A stretch of DNA of 47,753 nt from Flavobacteriales bacterium (lineage in GTDB: Bacteria; Bacteroidota; Bacteroidia; Flavobacteriales; Flavobacteriaceae): NCBI GenBank assembly GCA_003232435.1, contig QIJL01000430.1:1-47753 (forward strand), read 5' to 3'. The notes below the pieces were generated by a model. The model was not told the origin of the DNA. It ran no database searches and was given only the letters and a program-made list of their open reading frames with translations. A program made the position numbers and the translations under genes. Of the stretch, positions 33,602-42,038 are shown one piece after another (position 1 is the stretch's first letter; each line of letters opens with the position of its first letter).

Positions 33602-35524
33602 ATGCAGTTTAGACATCCAGAATTACTTTGGGCCCTACTTCTACTACTGATTCCGATTTTCATTCATCTTTTTCAGCTTCGAAGATTTAAGAAAACTCCT
33701 TTTACCAATGTGGCATTGTTGCAAAAGGTCGTTTCTAGTTCACGACGTAGCAATACCATAAAAAAATGGTTGCTCCTATTTGCAAGAATGTCGCTTTTGG
33801 CGGCAATTGTCGTTGCTTTTGCCCAGCCGTTTTTAGCTGAAAAAAGCGCGCTCAAAAAGAAGGAAACAACCATATATGTTGACGATTCTTTTAGCATGCA
33901 GGCGAAATCCGGCAATTCGACACTGTTACAGAACGCCATTCAAGAATTAATTCAAGCGGCACCTGAAACCGGTCACTTCAATTTATTTACCAATGAACGG
34001 GAATTCAGAAATATCACGATCAAGGATATTCAAAATGAACTTCTGAGCCTGTCGCATTCATCCAAACAATTGTCATTTGACGAAATCGAACTAAAGGGCA
34101 AAACCTTTTTTAGTTCGCAAAACGATACGCGCAAAGAATTGATTTTGATATCGGATTTTCAAAGGCGAATTGGGGCAGTTCAAGTAGATTCAATAACAAA
34201 TTCTGAAAATCATCTGGTCCAAATGGTATCCGATGGAATGCAAAATATTTCTCTTGACACGGTCTACATTAATCAGGAAAATCTTGAAAATATAGAAATC
34301 GAGGTATTAATATCCGGGACTTCGGAAAGTGGAAACATACCGGTTTCATTGTTTAACGGAGAGCTTCTTATTGCAAAAACCGCTGCTGAAACAGATGAAA
34401 AGAATAAGGGGGTGGTCAATTTTTCGATTCCCAATAAAGATGTAATCGATGGTCGCGTGGAAGTTTCCGATACCGGTCTCAGCTATGACAATGTGCTACA
34501 TTTCAATATCAACAAAAAGGAAAAAATAAAAATATTATCCATAGGAAATGGGGATACAAAATTCTTGGAACGCATTTTTACCGATGAAGAGTTTGAATTC
34601 ACGTCTAATTCTATAAATTCATTGAACTACAGTGATATCGAATCCCGGAACCTGATTATCTTAAACGAGCTGACAAGTATTCCGGCCTCATTACAGACCA
34701 GTCTCAAATCTTTTAAATCGAATGGGGGAAGTCTAGTCGTGATTCCTTCCGTCGATATTGATTTTACTTCTTACAACCAATTTTTGGTCGGCCTTTCGAA
34801 TACTTCGTTTGTGCAAAATGTGAATTACGAACGAAAGATTACAAATATCGATTTTTCCCATCCGCTGTATCGAAATGTTTTTGAGAAGAAAGTTTCCAAC
34901 TTTCAATATCCGATGGTCAAAAAGTTCAAAAGAATAAAAACAACCGCTTCTTCCATTTTATCTTTTCAAGACAAAGATCCCTTTTTAGTGGGTACTAACG
35001 GGGTGTACATATTTACGGCATCTATTTCAAATGAAAATTCCAATTTCAAGAATTCGCCATTGATCGTCCCGACCTTGTACAATGTGGGAATAAAAAGTCT
35101 TGAAACACCAAAGCTTTATTCATTGGTGGGAAGTCATGCAACAGTTGATATTCCCGTTCAGCTATCGAAAGATGATATTCTAATAATGAAAAAGTCGGAT
35201 TATGAATTTATTCCCCAACAGCGATCCTACGCGAACAAGGTTACCCTACGCTTTACGGAAAACCCCAAGGAAGATGGAATTTATTCCATTTCAGATAAAC
35301 AAAAAACGTATCAAAATCTGAGTTTCAATCATCCTCGTGACGAAAGTGATCTTTCATATATAGACCTTTCGACTATTGAAAGCACAAGCAAATCAAGCAC
35401 GATAAAAGATTTGTTCGACGCCTTACAAAAAGACAGTAGCATCACCGAGCTTTGGAAATGGTTTGTTATTTTAGCCCTACTATTTCTGATGATCGAGATC
35501 TTGATTCAAAAATTCCTTAAATGA
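33602..35524 (+). CDS. BatA-domain (aerotolerance-type) membrane protein
   Basis: About 640 residues from ATG 33602; 26 upstream codons also lie in frame but contain the -7 element. The N-terminal HPELLWALLLLLIPIFIHLF and LRRFKKTPFTNVALLQ form the BatA double-span domain, with a second span near 55-75. A long periplasmic region with von Willebrand-like folds follows (YVDDSFSMQAKSG near 95), and a single C-terminal span (WFVILALLFLMIEILI) ends the protein. Such proteins are linked to aerotolerance or envelope homeostasis in Bacteroidota; the precise role is unknown. The stop overlaps the next gene by 4 bp. Confidence 0.88.
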   Translation: MQFRHPELLWALLLLLIPIFIHLFQLRRFKKTPFTNVALLQKVVSSSRRSNTIKKWLLLFARMSLLAAIVVAFAQPFLAEKSALKKKETTIYVDDSFSMQAKSGNSTLLQNAIQELIQAAPETGHFNLFTNEREFRNITIKDIQNELLSLSHSSKQLSFDEIELKGKTFFSSQNDTRKELILISDFQRRIGAVQVDSITNSENHLVQMVSDGMQNISLDTVYINQENLENIEIEVLISGTSESGNIPVSLFNGELLIAKTAAETDEKNKGVVNFSIPNKDVIDGRVEVSDTGLSYDNVLHFNINKKEKIKILSIGNGDTKFLERIFTDEEFEFTSNSINSLNYSDIESRNLIILNELTSIPASLQTSLKSFKSNGGSLVVIPSVDIDFTSYNQFLVGLSNTSFVQNVNYERKITNIDFSHPLYRNVFEKKVSNFQYPMVKKFKRIKTTASSILSFQDKDPFLVGTNGVYIFTASISNENSNFKNSPLIVPTLYNVGIKSLETPKLYSLVGSHATVDIPVQLSKDDILIMKKSDYEFIPQQRSYANKVTLRFTENPKEDGIYSISDKQKTYQNLSFNHPRDESDLSYIDLSTIESTSKSSTIKDLFDALQKDSSITELWKWFVILALLFLMIEILIQKFLK

Positions 35525-36777
35525 ATATACTTTTAAAATCGGCCAAGATTATCGATGCGGGCAATAAAGGCTTGCATTTGAAAAAAAAGGATATTTGGAT
35601 CAAAAATGGCAAGATCGAAAAGATCGCGAACAAAATATCGCCCAAAGGCCAGACCAAAATTATCGAGCATAAAAACCTTCATGTTTCGATTGGTTGGTTC
35701 GATACTGGAGTCAGCTTTGGAGAACCGGGGTACGAAGAACGCGAAACGATCGAAAACGGACTTTTGACCGCTGCCAAAAGCGGATTTACCGATGTAGTAC
35801 TCAACCCTGATACCCATCCGGTACCCGATAGCAGCTCTGATATCATATTTCTTAAAAATGCAGCCAAGAACAGTGTTTCCGCATTACACCCGTTAGGTTC
35901 TTTAACGGTCAAATCGCAAAGCGAAGACCTTGCCGAACTATATGACATGACAAGTTCCGGCGCAGTGGGTTTTTACGATTATAAAAATCCGATTTCCAAT
36001 CCGAATCTTTTAAAGATCTCCTTGCAATATGCCCAAAATTTCGGGGGATTGGTTTTTTCTTTTCCTTTGGATAAAAACATTGCAGGAAAAGGGCAGGTAC
36101 ATGAGGGGCCTGTTTCAACTAAATTAGGCCTAAAGGGTATTCCCGCCTTGGCGGAAGAACTTCAAATAACCCGCGACCTTTTTATATTGGAATATACCGG
36201 TGGCAAATTACACATCCCGACCATCTCGACTGCCAATTCGGTAAAATTAATCGCGGCCGCAAGAAAGAAAGGACTTGATGTGACCTGTAGTGTTGCATTA
36301 CATAATCTATGGTATACCGACGAACTTTTAGAATCTTTTGACAGTAAATACAAAGTCATGCCCCCATTGCGTGAAAAGGTGGAAACAAAGGTCTTGGTCA
36401 ACGGATTGAAATCTGGAATCATAGATTTTGCGACTACAGATCATCGCCCCATGAACATCGAACACAAAGAACTGGAATTCGACAATGCCTCTTTTGGTAC
36501 TATCGGACTCGAAAGTGCCTTCGGAATATTGAACCGATTATTTGACACGACCACGGCAATATCTTTATTGACCAAAGGAAGGAGTCGATTCGGAATACCG
36601 GAAGTTATAATCAAAGAAGGGGAAGAAGCTTGTCTGACTCTTTTCGACCCAACGACCTCCCGTACATTCGAAATTGAAAATATCTCCTCGACTTCAAAGA
36701 ATAGCATGTTTCTAGGGGAAAAGCTGAAGGGCGAAGTTTTAGGCGTTATTTGCTCAAACAAGATACTTTTATGTTAA
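35521..36777 (+). CDS. Dihydroorotase-like protein, probably inactive
   Basis: 418 residues with an amidohydrolase fold: GEPGYEERETIENGLLTAA, LHIPTIST, CSVALHNLWYTDE, and KVMPPLREK with ATTDHRPM. The metal-binding HxH that should precede REPG is missing: the sequence reads FDTGVSFGEPG. Part of the second metal site is retained. It is thus a pseudo-dihydroorotase, which in other organisms can scaffold aspartate transcarbamoylase. Translational overlap with the BatA-like gene (ATGA) makes co-expression likely, though a shared function is not obvious. Confidence 0.88.
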   Translation: MNILLKSAKIIDAGNKGLHLKKKDIWIKNGKIEKIANKISPKGQTKIIEHKNLHVSIGWFDTGVSFGEPGYEERETIENGLLTAAKSGFTDVVLNPDTHPVPDSSSDIIFLKNAAKNSVSALHPLGSLTVKSQSEDLAELYDMTSSGAVGFYDYKNPISNPNLLKISLQYAQNFGGLVFSFPLDKNIAGKGQVHEGPVSTKLGLKGIPALAEELQITRDLFILEYTGGKLHIPTISTANSVKLIAAARKKGLDVTCSVALHNLWYTDELLESFDSKYKVMPPLREKVETKVLVNGLKSGIIDFATTDHRPMNIEHKELEFDNASFGTIGLESAFGILNRLFDTTTAISLLTKGRSRFGIPEVIIKEGEEACLTLFDPTTSRTFEIENISSTSKNSMFLGEKLKGEVLGVICSNKILLC

Positions 36778-36823
36778 AATTCGAGTTATTTAACTAAGTA
36801 ATCAACCCTTAAATTCAACTATT

Positions 36824-37141
36824 ATGGACCAAAGTACTATTGACGAAGGAAAAACCATAGCCATTATCAGCTATATTACCCTGATCGGCACATTGATAGC
36901 CTATTTGATGAACAATGACAAAAAGAACGAGTTTGCCAAATTCCATATTGGGCAGGCATTGAGAGCGTGGTTAGCGGGAATTGTAGTTTCCATAATCTCT
37001 ACTGTTTTAGTAACGGTAACAGGAGTAGGCATTTTAGGATATTTGACCTATACGGGATTGGTACTTGCCATTCTTGGACTAATCAATGCCATGAACGGAA
37101 AAATGGAAAAAATTCCTTTAGTAGGAAATATCGGTGGATAA
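36824..37141 (+). CDS. Small DUF4870/Tic20-like membrane protein
   Basis: 105 residues with three hydrophobic segments. GKTIAIISYITLIGTLIAYLM and the following AKFHIGQALRAWL are typical of the small DUF4870-like family. It is paralogous to the next gene (same KTxAIIxYxTxxGxLIAxxMNND opening). The function is unknown; it is probably an inner-membrane protein. Confidence 0.8.
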   Translation: MDQSTIDEGKTIAIISYITLIGTLIAYLMNNDKKNEFAKFHIGQALRAWLAGIVVSIISTVLVTVTGVGILGYLTYTGLVLAILGLINAMNGKMEKIPLVGNIGG

Positions 37142-37166
37142 TTCTTCTACCAACAAATAAATTTAA

Positions 37167-37300
37167 AGAGGCTGTCTAAAAGGTATAGTTCAATGTCATA
37201 TTGAGCCTGTCGAAATACTTTAACTTGTTGATAATCAACAATCGGTTTCGACAGGCTCAACCTGACAAACGAATTTAAATTGACTTTTTAGACACCCTCT
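37167..37300. mobile_element. 134-bp MITE-like element between two paralogous genes
   Basis: The ends are AGAGGCTGTCTAAAAGG and, complemented, AGAGGGTGTCTAAAAAG. Inside is a second inverted pair, TTGAGCCTGTCGAAA (37201-37215) with TTTCGACAGGCTCAA (37246-37260), around a small TTGTTGATAATCAACAA hairpin. The target duplication is not clear. Confidence 0.65.
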
Positions 37301-37341
37301 TCTTTTTTGCGTTAAATTTATACCTTGCGCAAAAAAGAACC

Positions 37342-37665
37342 ATGCCCGAAGAAATCGAAGGAAAAACTACAGCCATTATAGCATATTTTACAATAGTAGG
37401 GGCTTTGATCGCCATTTCGATGAACAACGATCCAAAACATGATTTTGCCCGTTTTCATGCAAGACAGGCTTTCGGCCTACACCTTGTTTTTATAGGATGC
37501 GCCATTTTCTTGAGTGTTTGGTTCAACCAATATGCCTGGTACGGACTTTATATCTTCTATCTTGTCCTTTGGTTTTACGGCTTTTTGGGTGCCCTAAACG
37601 GTAAAAAACAATCCGTTCCTGTTCTTGGGCCATATTTTCAAAAATGGTTTACATTTATAAGCTAG
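37342..37665 (+). CDS. Small DUF4870-like membrane protein, paralogue
   Basis: 107 residues: EGKTTAIIAYFTIVGALIAI and ARFHARQAFGLHLVF repeat the pattern of the upstream gene, with three membrane spans. The stop codon TAG is contained in the first unit of a 12-copy heptamer tandem repeat. The function is unknown. Confidence 0.8.
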   Translation: MPEEIEGKTTAIIAYFTIVGALIAISMNNDPKHDFARFHARQAFGLHLVFIGCAIFLSVWFNQYAWYGLYIFYLVLWFYGFLGALNGKKQSVPVLGPYFQKWFTFIS

Positions 37666-37744
37666 ATGCTAGACGTTAGACGTTAGATGTTAGATGTTAG
37701 ATGTTAGATGTTAGATGTTAGATGTTAGATGTTAGATGTTAGAA
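37661..37744 (+). repeat. Heptamer tandem repeat, 12 units
   Basis: Units GCTAGAT, GCTAGAC and GTTAGAC, then eight of GTTAGAT and a final GTTAGAA. The first unit overlaps the stop codon of the preceding gene. The period of 7 and uniform units suggest slippage. Spacers are absent, so it is not a CRISPR. Confidence 0.9.
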
Positions 37745-37796
37745 AAATATAAAATCCGCTAATCTACTAGACGTAAACCCCTGATCAAAAAACCGA

Positions 37797-38456
37797 ATGC
37801 AGCCCAAAAATCTATCTTTGTACCACTTAGTTAGGCCCTCCAACAAAAAAAGCGGTAAACCTCCAGTACTTTTTATGCTGCACGGTTACGGAAGCAACGA
37901 AGAAGATCTTTTTTCGTTTGCTGACGAACTACCAAAGAACATCTTTATTATTTCAGTACGTGCGCCCTACCCTCTTGAACCTTTCGGACATGCCTGGTAT
38001 GCCATACACTTTGACAATCAGAATGGCAAATGGAGCGATGATGAACAGGCTATTGCCTCGCGGGAGAAAATTGTGTCTTTTATTAACGAAGCTTGTACTG
38101 AATACGGTTTGAATTCAAATAATATCACTTTATTGGGATTCAGCCAAGGAACGGTTCTGAGCTACGCAGTCGCCTTATCCTATCCTGATAAAATTAAAAA
38201 TGTGGTGGGCCTCAGCGGTTATATAAATGTAGATATTCTAGTGGATGGATATACTGAAAAAGACCATTCCGAATTAAAAGTCTATGCCTCGCATGGGCAA
38301 GTCGACCAAGTCATACCGCCAGAATGGGCACAACGGATTCCTGATTTTTTAAACAACTTAGGAATTGAACATGTTTATGAGGAATTCCCGGTTGGTCACG
38401 GCGTGGCCCCACAGAATTTTCATTCCTTTAAAAAATGGTTGGAAGACAAAATTTAA
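37797..38456 (+). CDS. Phospholipase/carboxylesterase family alpha/beta-hydrolase
   Basis: 219 residues, no signal peptide. Nucleophile elbow GFSQG (about residue 117), oxyanion region LHGYGSNEEDL, acid in HGQVDQVIPP, and His in FPVGHGVAPQNF, matching the Abhydrolase_2 (acyl-protein thioesterase-like) group. It is a cytosolic esterase of unknown substrate. Its stop and that of the converging gene share TTAA at 38453-38456. Confidence 0.9.
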   Translation: MQPKNLSLYHLVRPSNKKSGKPPVLFMLHGYGSNEEDLFSFADELPKNIFIISVRAPYPLEPFGHAWYAIHFDNQNGKWSDDEQAIASREKIVSFINEACTEYGLNSNNITLLGFSQGTVLSYAVALSYPDKIKNVVGLSGYINVDILVDGYTEKDHSELKVYASHGQVDQVIPPEWAQRIPDFLNNLGIEHVYEEFPVGHGVAPQNFHSFKKWLEDKI

Positions 38457-38947
38457 TTGCTTCTTGTGTATAGCAAATGATCGATCATGGTAAAATCAAC
38501 CCCCATATCGTCCTTAAGTTCGTATTTCAAAAATAGTTCGCCCCAATATTTTCCGTCTGAAAAATCGCATACGATCCATTTATGATTTAAGATTTTGATC
38601 TTGTTGATTTTAAAATCACTTTCCATTCCCTCATAGGGTATCAATGGGTTATCCCCTTTTTTCTCATTGGTCTCCAACAATTTATCGGCAATATATCTAG
38701 ACGGGTCCGCAATATCAAGATGGTTATAATAAGCCAAGGCATCGTCATTGTTTTCTAAGGAGAAATATTGCACATCCAAAACTTTGAGGTGCAAAGACTG
38801 AATCGAATCTTGCCATTGTACCGACTCGGTCTTCAATTTTTCGATTTTGCCCTCACCTACCTTTTGCATATTCTTATTACTGACAATTAAATACAGGCAA
38901 ATCAAAGCTGCAAAAACGAATAAATAGAGGAATATGCTCTTTTTCAT
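38453..38947 (-). CDS. Membrane-anchored protein, function unknown
   Basis: 164 residues with one N-terminal anchor (IFLYLFVFAALICLYLIVS) and a compact extracytoplasmic domain. Landmarks are LDVQYFSLENNDDALAYYN, MESDFKINKIKILNHKWIVCDFSDG and WGELFLKYELK. I do not recognise the family. It starts 9 bp after the MBL-hydrolase stop, so both form one minus-strand unit. Confidence 0.8.
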   Translation of the reverse strand: MKKSIFLYLFVFAALICLYLIVSNKNMQKVGEGKIEKLKTESVQWQDSIQSLHLKVLDVQYFSLENNDDALAYYNHLDIADPSRYIADKLLETNEKKGDNPLIPYEGMESDFKINKIKILNHKWIVCDFSDGKYWGELFLKYELKDDMGVDFTMIDHLLYTRSN

Positions 38948-38956
38948 ATGGAACTA

Positions 38957-39742
38957 TTAAATATTGATTTTCAAATTGTCGTAGGCCAAATGTACATTAT
39001 CTGGAAGGTTTTTTTCCACAGCTTCGTGAAAGCCCAACATATGGCTGATATGGGTAAAATAAGCCGTCTCCGGACTGACACTTTCAACAAAGTCCAAAGC
39101 TTCCTTAAGGCTCAAGTGTGAATGATGTGGTTCGATTCTCAATGCATTGATTACTAAAATCTTGGAGTTCTTTATCTTTTCTAGTTCTTTATCTTTCATA
39201 TTCTTAACATCCGTAAGATAGGTAAAGCTATTTAGGCGAAATCCGTGTACTTTAAGTCGATTGTGCAAGGCTTCTATAACGGCCACTTTTTTATCCCCGA
39301 TCTTAAGGGAGTCATTCGTTTTGAATTCGTTGACCTTAATAGCCGGTGCCCCAGGATATCTGTCATCATCTGCAAAAATGTAGTCGAAACGTTTTCTTAA
39401 GGATTCGACAACCCGTTTATGAGCATATATAGGAATATCGCCCTGCCTAAAAAAGTAAGGCCGAATGTCATCAAGACCGGCGGTATGGTCTGAATGCTCA
39501 TGAGTGAATAGAATTCCATCTAATTTTTCGACATCGTTCGCCAGCATCTGTTGCCGGAAGTCAGGTCCACAATCGATTACAAAGTTATAATCCTTCCAAG
39601 AAAGTAAAACCGAACTGCGCAATCGTTTGTCCTTTGGATCGTTACTAAGACAGACTGGGTGTTTGCTGCCTATTACGGGTATGCCTTGAGAGGTTCCGGT
39701 ACCGAGAAAAGTAATTTGTAGTCCGTCTTTCATTAAATTCAA
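38957..39742 (-). CDS. MBL-fold metallo-hydrolase (PhnP-like)
   Basis: 261 residues. The N-terminus ITFLGTGTSQGIPVIGSKHP is typical of the PhnP/RNase Z-like branch. The metal motif THEHSDHTAGLDDIRPYF (HxHxDH) and later LHNRLKVHGFRLNSFTYLTD and HISH complete the active site. Members are phosphodiesterases. The start could be the ATG three codons in (39733). It is the promoter-proximal gene of a two-gene unit. Confidence 0.9.
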   Translation of the reverse strand: MNLMKDGLQITFLGTGTSQGIPVIGSKHPVCLSNDPKDKRLRSSVLLSWKDYNFVIDCGPDFRQQMLANDVEKLDGILFTHEHSDHTAGLDDIRPYFFRQGDIPIYAHKRVVESLRKRFDYIFADDDRYPGAPAIKVNEFKTNDSLKIGDKKVAVIEALHNRLKVHGFRLNSFTYLTDVKNMKDKELEKIKNSKILVINALRIEPHHSHLSLKEALDFVESVSPETAYFTHISHMLGFHEAVEKNLPDNVHLAYDNLKINI

Positions 39743-39781
39743 ATTTATAACTTATTTACCTAAAAGATTTCGCGAACTTCT

Positions 39782-39789
39782 TAACTTTG
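39782..39789 (+). promoter_or_regulatory. -7 element before the 489-residue conserved gene
   Basis: TAACTTTG fits TAnnTTTG, 20 bp before the ATG at 39810. No clear -33 TTG is seen at the usual distance. Confidence 0.4.
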
Positions 39790-39809
39790 TTCAACGCAAA
39801 ATATAGATA

Positions 39810-41279
39810 ATGGCCTCAGTTCTCAAGAGAGATACCGCATTTGAAAACATTCCCTCGATCAAAGCTAAAACGCTTCGAATAAACCTAAACCCGGATATTT
39901 ACGGAACATTTGCCGAAATCGGTGCAGGGCAAGAAACCGCAAGGCATTTTTTCAGGTCCGGTGGAGCGTCTGGCACCATAGCAAAGGCCATGAGCGCCTA
40001 TGACAAAGATTTTAGCGATGCTATTTATGGGATCGAAGATGATGGTCGTTACGTGACCCAGCCACGCTTGAAACGAATGTTGGCCCATGAAATGAACCTT
40101 ATGGAAGAACGGATCAGCAGGGAAAAACACCCTGAAAGATTGTTCTTTTCTTATGCCAATACTGTCGCTACAATCGATTTTTCGAAAAGATACTTGGGTC
40201 ATGGATGGGTTGGAATTCGCTTTCAATTGGACCCAAACCAAAAGGAGTTCGATGAAATAATCATGCACATTCGCTTCAAACAAAGCGAGGCGCGCTTGCA
40301 GCAAGAGACCCTTGGTATTATAGGGGTAAACCTCATATACGGTGCATTTTATAAATATCATAAACCCGTAAAACTTATAAAATATTTATACGATCACATT
40401 GATAAGGATACCGTTGAAGTCGATATGGTCAATTTCTCTGGCCCCAATTTCAAAGACGTTGATAATAGGCTGATCAGCTTACAATTGATCCGTAACGATA
40501 TGACCGATGCGGTCATGTTCGGGCCGGATGGCAATAACCTTTTGCCGGCGACCGTGTTGTACAAAAAGAATATTTTGGCCCTTCGAGGTAGTTATAGGCC
40601 CGTGACGAAGGTGAATATGGATATGTTCGAAAAATCGTACGACATCTTCATAAGGGACCAAACAGTAGATGTTGACAATAGTATTGTTGTTTTTGAAATA
40701 ACCCTCTCTAACTTGAAGGCATCAGGTGAAATAGACGAACGTGACTTTTTCGATAGGGCCGAACTACTCTGTTCGCTGGGTCATACCGTGATGATCTCGA
40801 AATTTCAAGAATATTACAAATTGGTCGAATATTTCAACAACTTTACCAAGAAACATATCGGCCTGACCATGGGGGTCAACAATCTTATCGAAGTTTTCGA
40901 CGAGAAATACTATAGACACTTAAGCGGTGGCATTTTGGAGGCCTTTGGTAAGCTTTTCTTCAAAGATCTTCAGGTCTACCTTTACCCTATGAAGGACACC
41001 GAGACCGGTCAGATAATGACCAGCAACAATGTGAAAGTTCATCCGAGGATGAAAGAACTTTACAAGTTCTTCAAGTACAACGGGAAGGTTATGGATATTA
41101 TCGACTACGATCCCGAAATCATGCACATTTTCTCAAGAGACGTTCTTAAAAAGATTGCCAACAATGAGGAAGGCTGGGAAGAAATGATTCCTGAAGGTGT
41201 TGCCGAGATCATCAAGAAGAAAAAATTGTTTACGAAGAAGGAAATAAAGGGGGGCAAAGAAAAAAAGGAGAAAGTATAA
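39810..41279 (+). CDS. Conserved cytosolic protein of unknown function
   Basis: 489 residues without signal or membrane spans. The opening MASVLKRDTAFENIP and INLNPDIYGTFAEIGAGQET, then HFFRSGGASGTIAKAMSAYD, looks highly conserved in character, but I cannot attach a biochemical function. The C-terminus is Lys/Glu rich (KKKKLFTKKEIKGGKEKKEKV). It stands alone between the divergent MBL gene and the converging bcp. The family is sometimes confused with TonB receptors, which the sequence does not support: it has no signal or beta-barrel pattern. Confidence 0.82.
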   Translation: MASVLKRDTAFENIPSIKAKTLRINLNPDIYGTFAEIGAGQETARHFFRSGGASGTIAKAMSAYDKDFSDAIYGIEDDGRYVTQPRLKRMLAHEMNLMEERISREKHPERLFFSYANTVATIDFSKRYLGHGWVGIRFQLDPNQKEFDEIIMHIRFKQSEARLQQETLGIIGVNLIYGAFYKYHKPVKLIKYLYDHIDKDTVEVDMVNFSGPNFKDVDNRLISLQLIRNDMTDAVMFGPDGNNLLPATVLYKKNILALRGSYRPVTKVNMDMFEKSYDIFIRDQTVDVDNSIVVFEITLSNLKASGEIDERDFFDRAELLCSLGHTVMISKFQEYYKLVEYFNNFTKKHIGLTMGVNNLIEVFDEKYYRHLSGGILEAFGKLFFKDLQVYLYPMKDTETGQIMTSNNVKVHPRMKELYKFFKYNGKVMDIIDYDPEIMHIFSRDVLKKIANNEEGWEEMIPEGVAEIIKKKKLFTKKEIKGGKEKKEKV

Positions 41280-41293
41280 CCACCCCGTATTGC

Positions 41294-41752
41294 TTATTGG
41301 CCCTGCAATATTTGCATCGCATGATCTTTTGCCTTTACCTTGTCGATAATCTTGATTACCAATCCATTACCGTCAATTACGAACGTTTTTCTATGGATTC
41401 CGTCAAAAGTGCGGCCCATAAATTTTTTCTTGCCCCAGACCCCGAAAATATTAAGTATAGTATGGTCTACATCAGCCAATAACGGGTAAGGGAAGTCAAA
41501 TTTCTTTTTAAAATTGGACTGTCTTTTCTGGGAATCGGCACTTACACCCAATAATTCATAGCCAAGATCTTGTAACTCTTTATAATTGTCCCGTAGGTTA
41601 CAAGCCTCAACGGTACAAGTAGGCGTATTGGCCTTCGGGTAGAAAAAAACGATCAATTTTTTTCCTTTAAAATCGGACAATTTGATTTCATTTCCGTCTT
41701 GGTCAAAACTGCTGAATTCTGTGACCTTATCCCCTACTTTCAACACATTCAT
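41294..41752 (-). CDS. bcp: Thioredoxin-dependent thiol peroxidase (Bcp/PrxQ)
   Basis: 152 residues, peroxiredoxin fold. FFYPKANTPTCTVEACNLRD carries the peroxidatic Cys (TPTC) and a resolving Cys five residues later, the PrxQ alpha2 arrangement. It reduces hydroperoxides in the cytosol. It converges on the 489-residue gene with a 14-bp gap. Confidence 0.95.
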   Translation of the reverse strand: MNVLKVGDKVTEFSSFDQDGNEIKLSDFKGKKLIVFFYPKANTPTCTVEACNLRDNYKELQDLGYELLGVSADSQKRQSNFKKKFDFPYPLLADVDHTILNIFGVWGKKKFMGRTFDGIHRKTFVIDGNGLVIKIIDKVKAKDHAMQILQGQ

Positions 41753-41781
41753 AGTTAATTTTTAATTACATTCGTCTCTTA

Positions 41782-42011
41782 GAGCCTGTTTTGAAATATC
41801 TCGATTATTTTCTTATACCTTCTTTTTGCGAAGCCAACGCCTCATCTGGCTCCTTATCAAAGGCCAAATCGTTGGCCTTTTCATTCGGCCCTGTTAAAAT
41901 TTTAAACCGTCCGCCATAGGCGGATGCTTATCCGCCTTATTTTGGCGGATGCCTCGTTCTGCATCAAAAATAGGGTATAACAATTCTAACGACATATTTC
42001 AAAACAGGCTC
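41782..42011. mobile_element. Complete 230-bp MITE, copy A
   Basis: The ends GAGCCTGTTTTGAAATAT and the exact complement (18 bp, no mismatch) are flanked on both sides by TTA (41779-41781, 42012-42014). The interior has a GGCGGATGC hairpin region and no coding capacity. A damaged relative lies at 8183-8334. It occupies nearly the whole bcp-nth spacer, so any promoter of either gene must lie at its edges. Confidence 0.8.
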
Positions 42012-42038
42012 TTAAAATCGAAGCGAAATTAAGCAAAA

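Noticed and set aside
37262-37271. CTGACAAACG as an FNR half-site
   Set aside because: No second half and no -7 element at the fixed spacing; it lies inside a MITE.
37661-37744. CRISPR-like regular repeats
   Set aside because: Units of 7 bp without spacers and no cas genes; a simple tandem repeat.
38474-38487. TGATCGATCA palindrome as an FNR site
   Set aside because: Inside a coding region, 10 bp instead of 12, with no promoter at the right distance.
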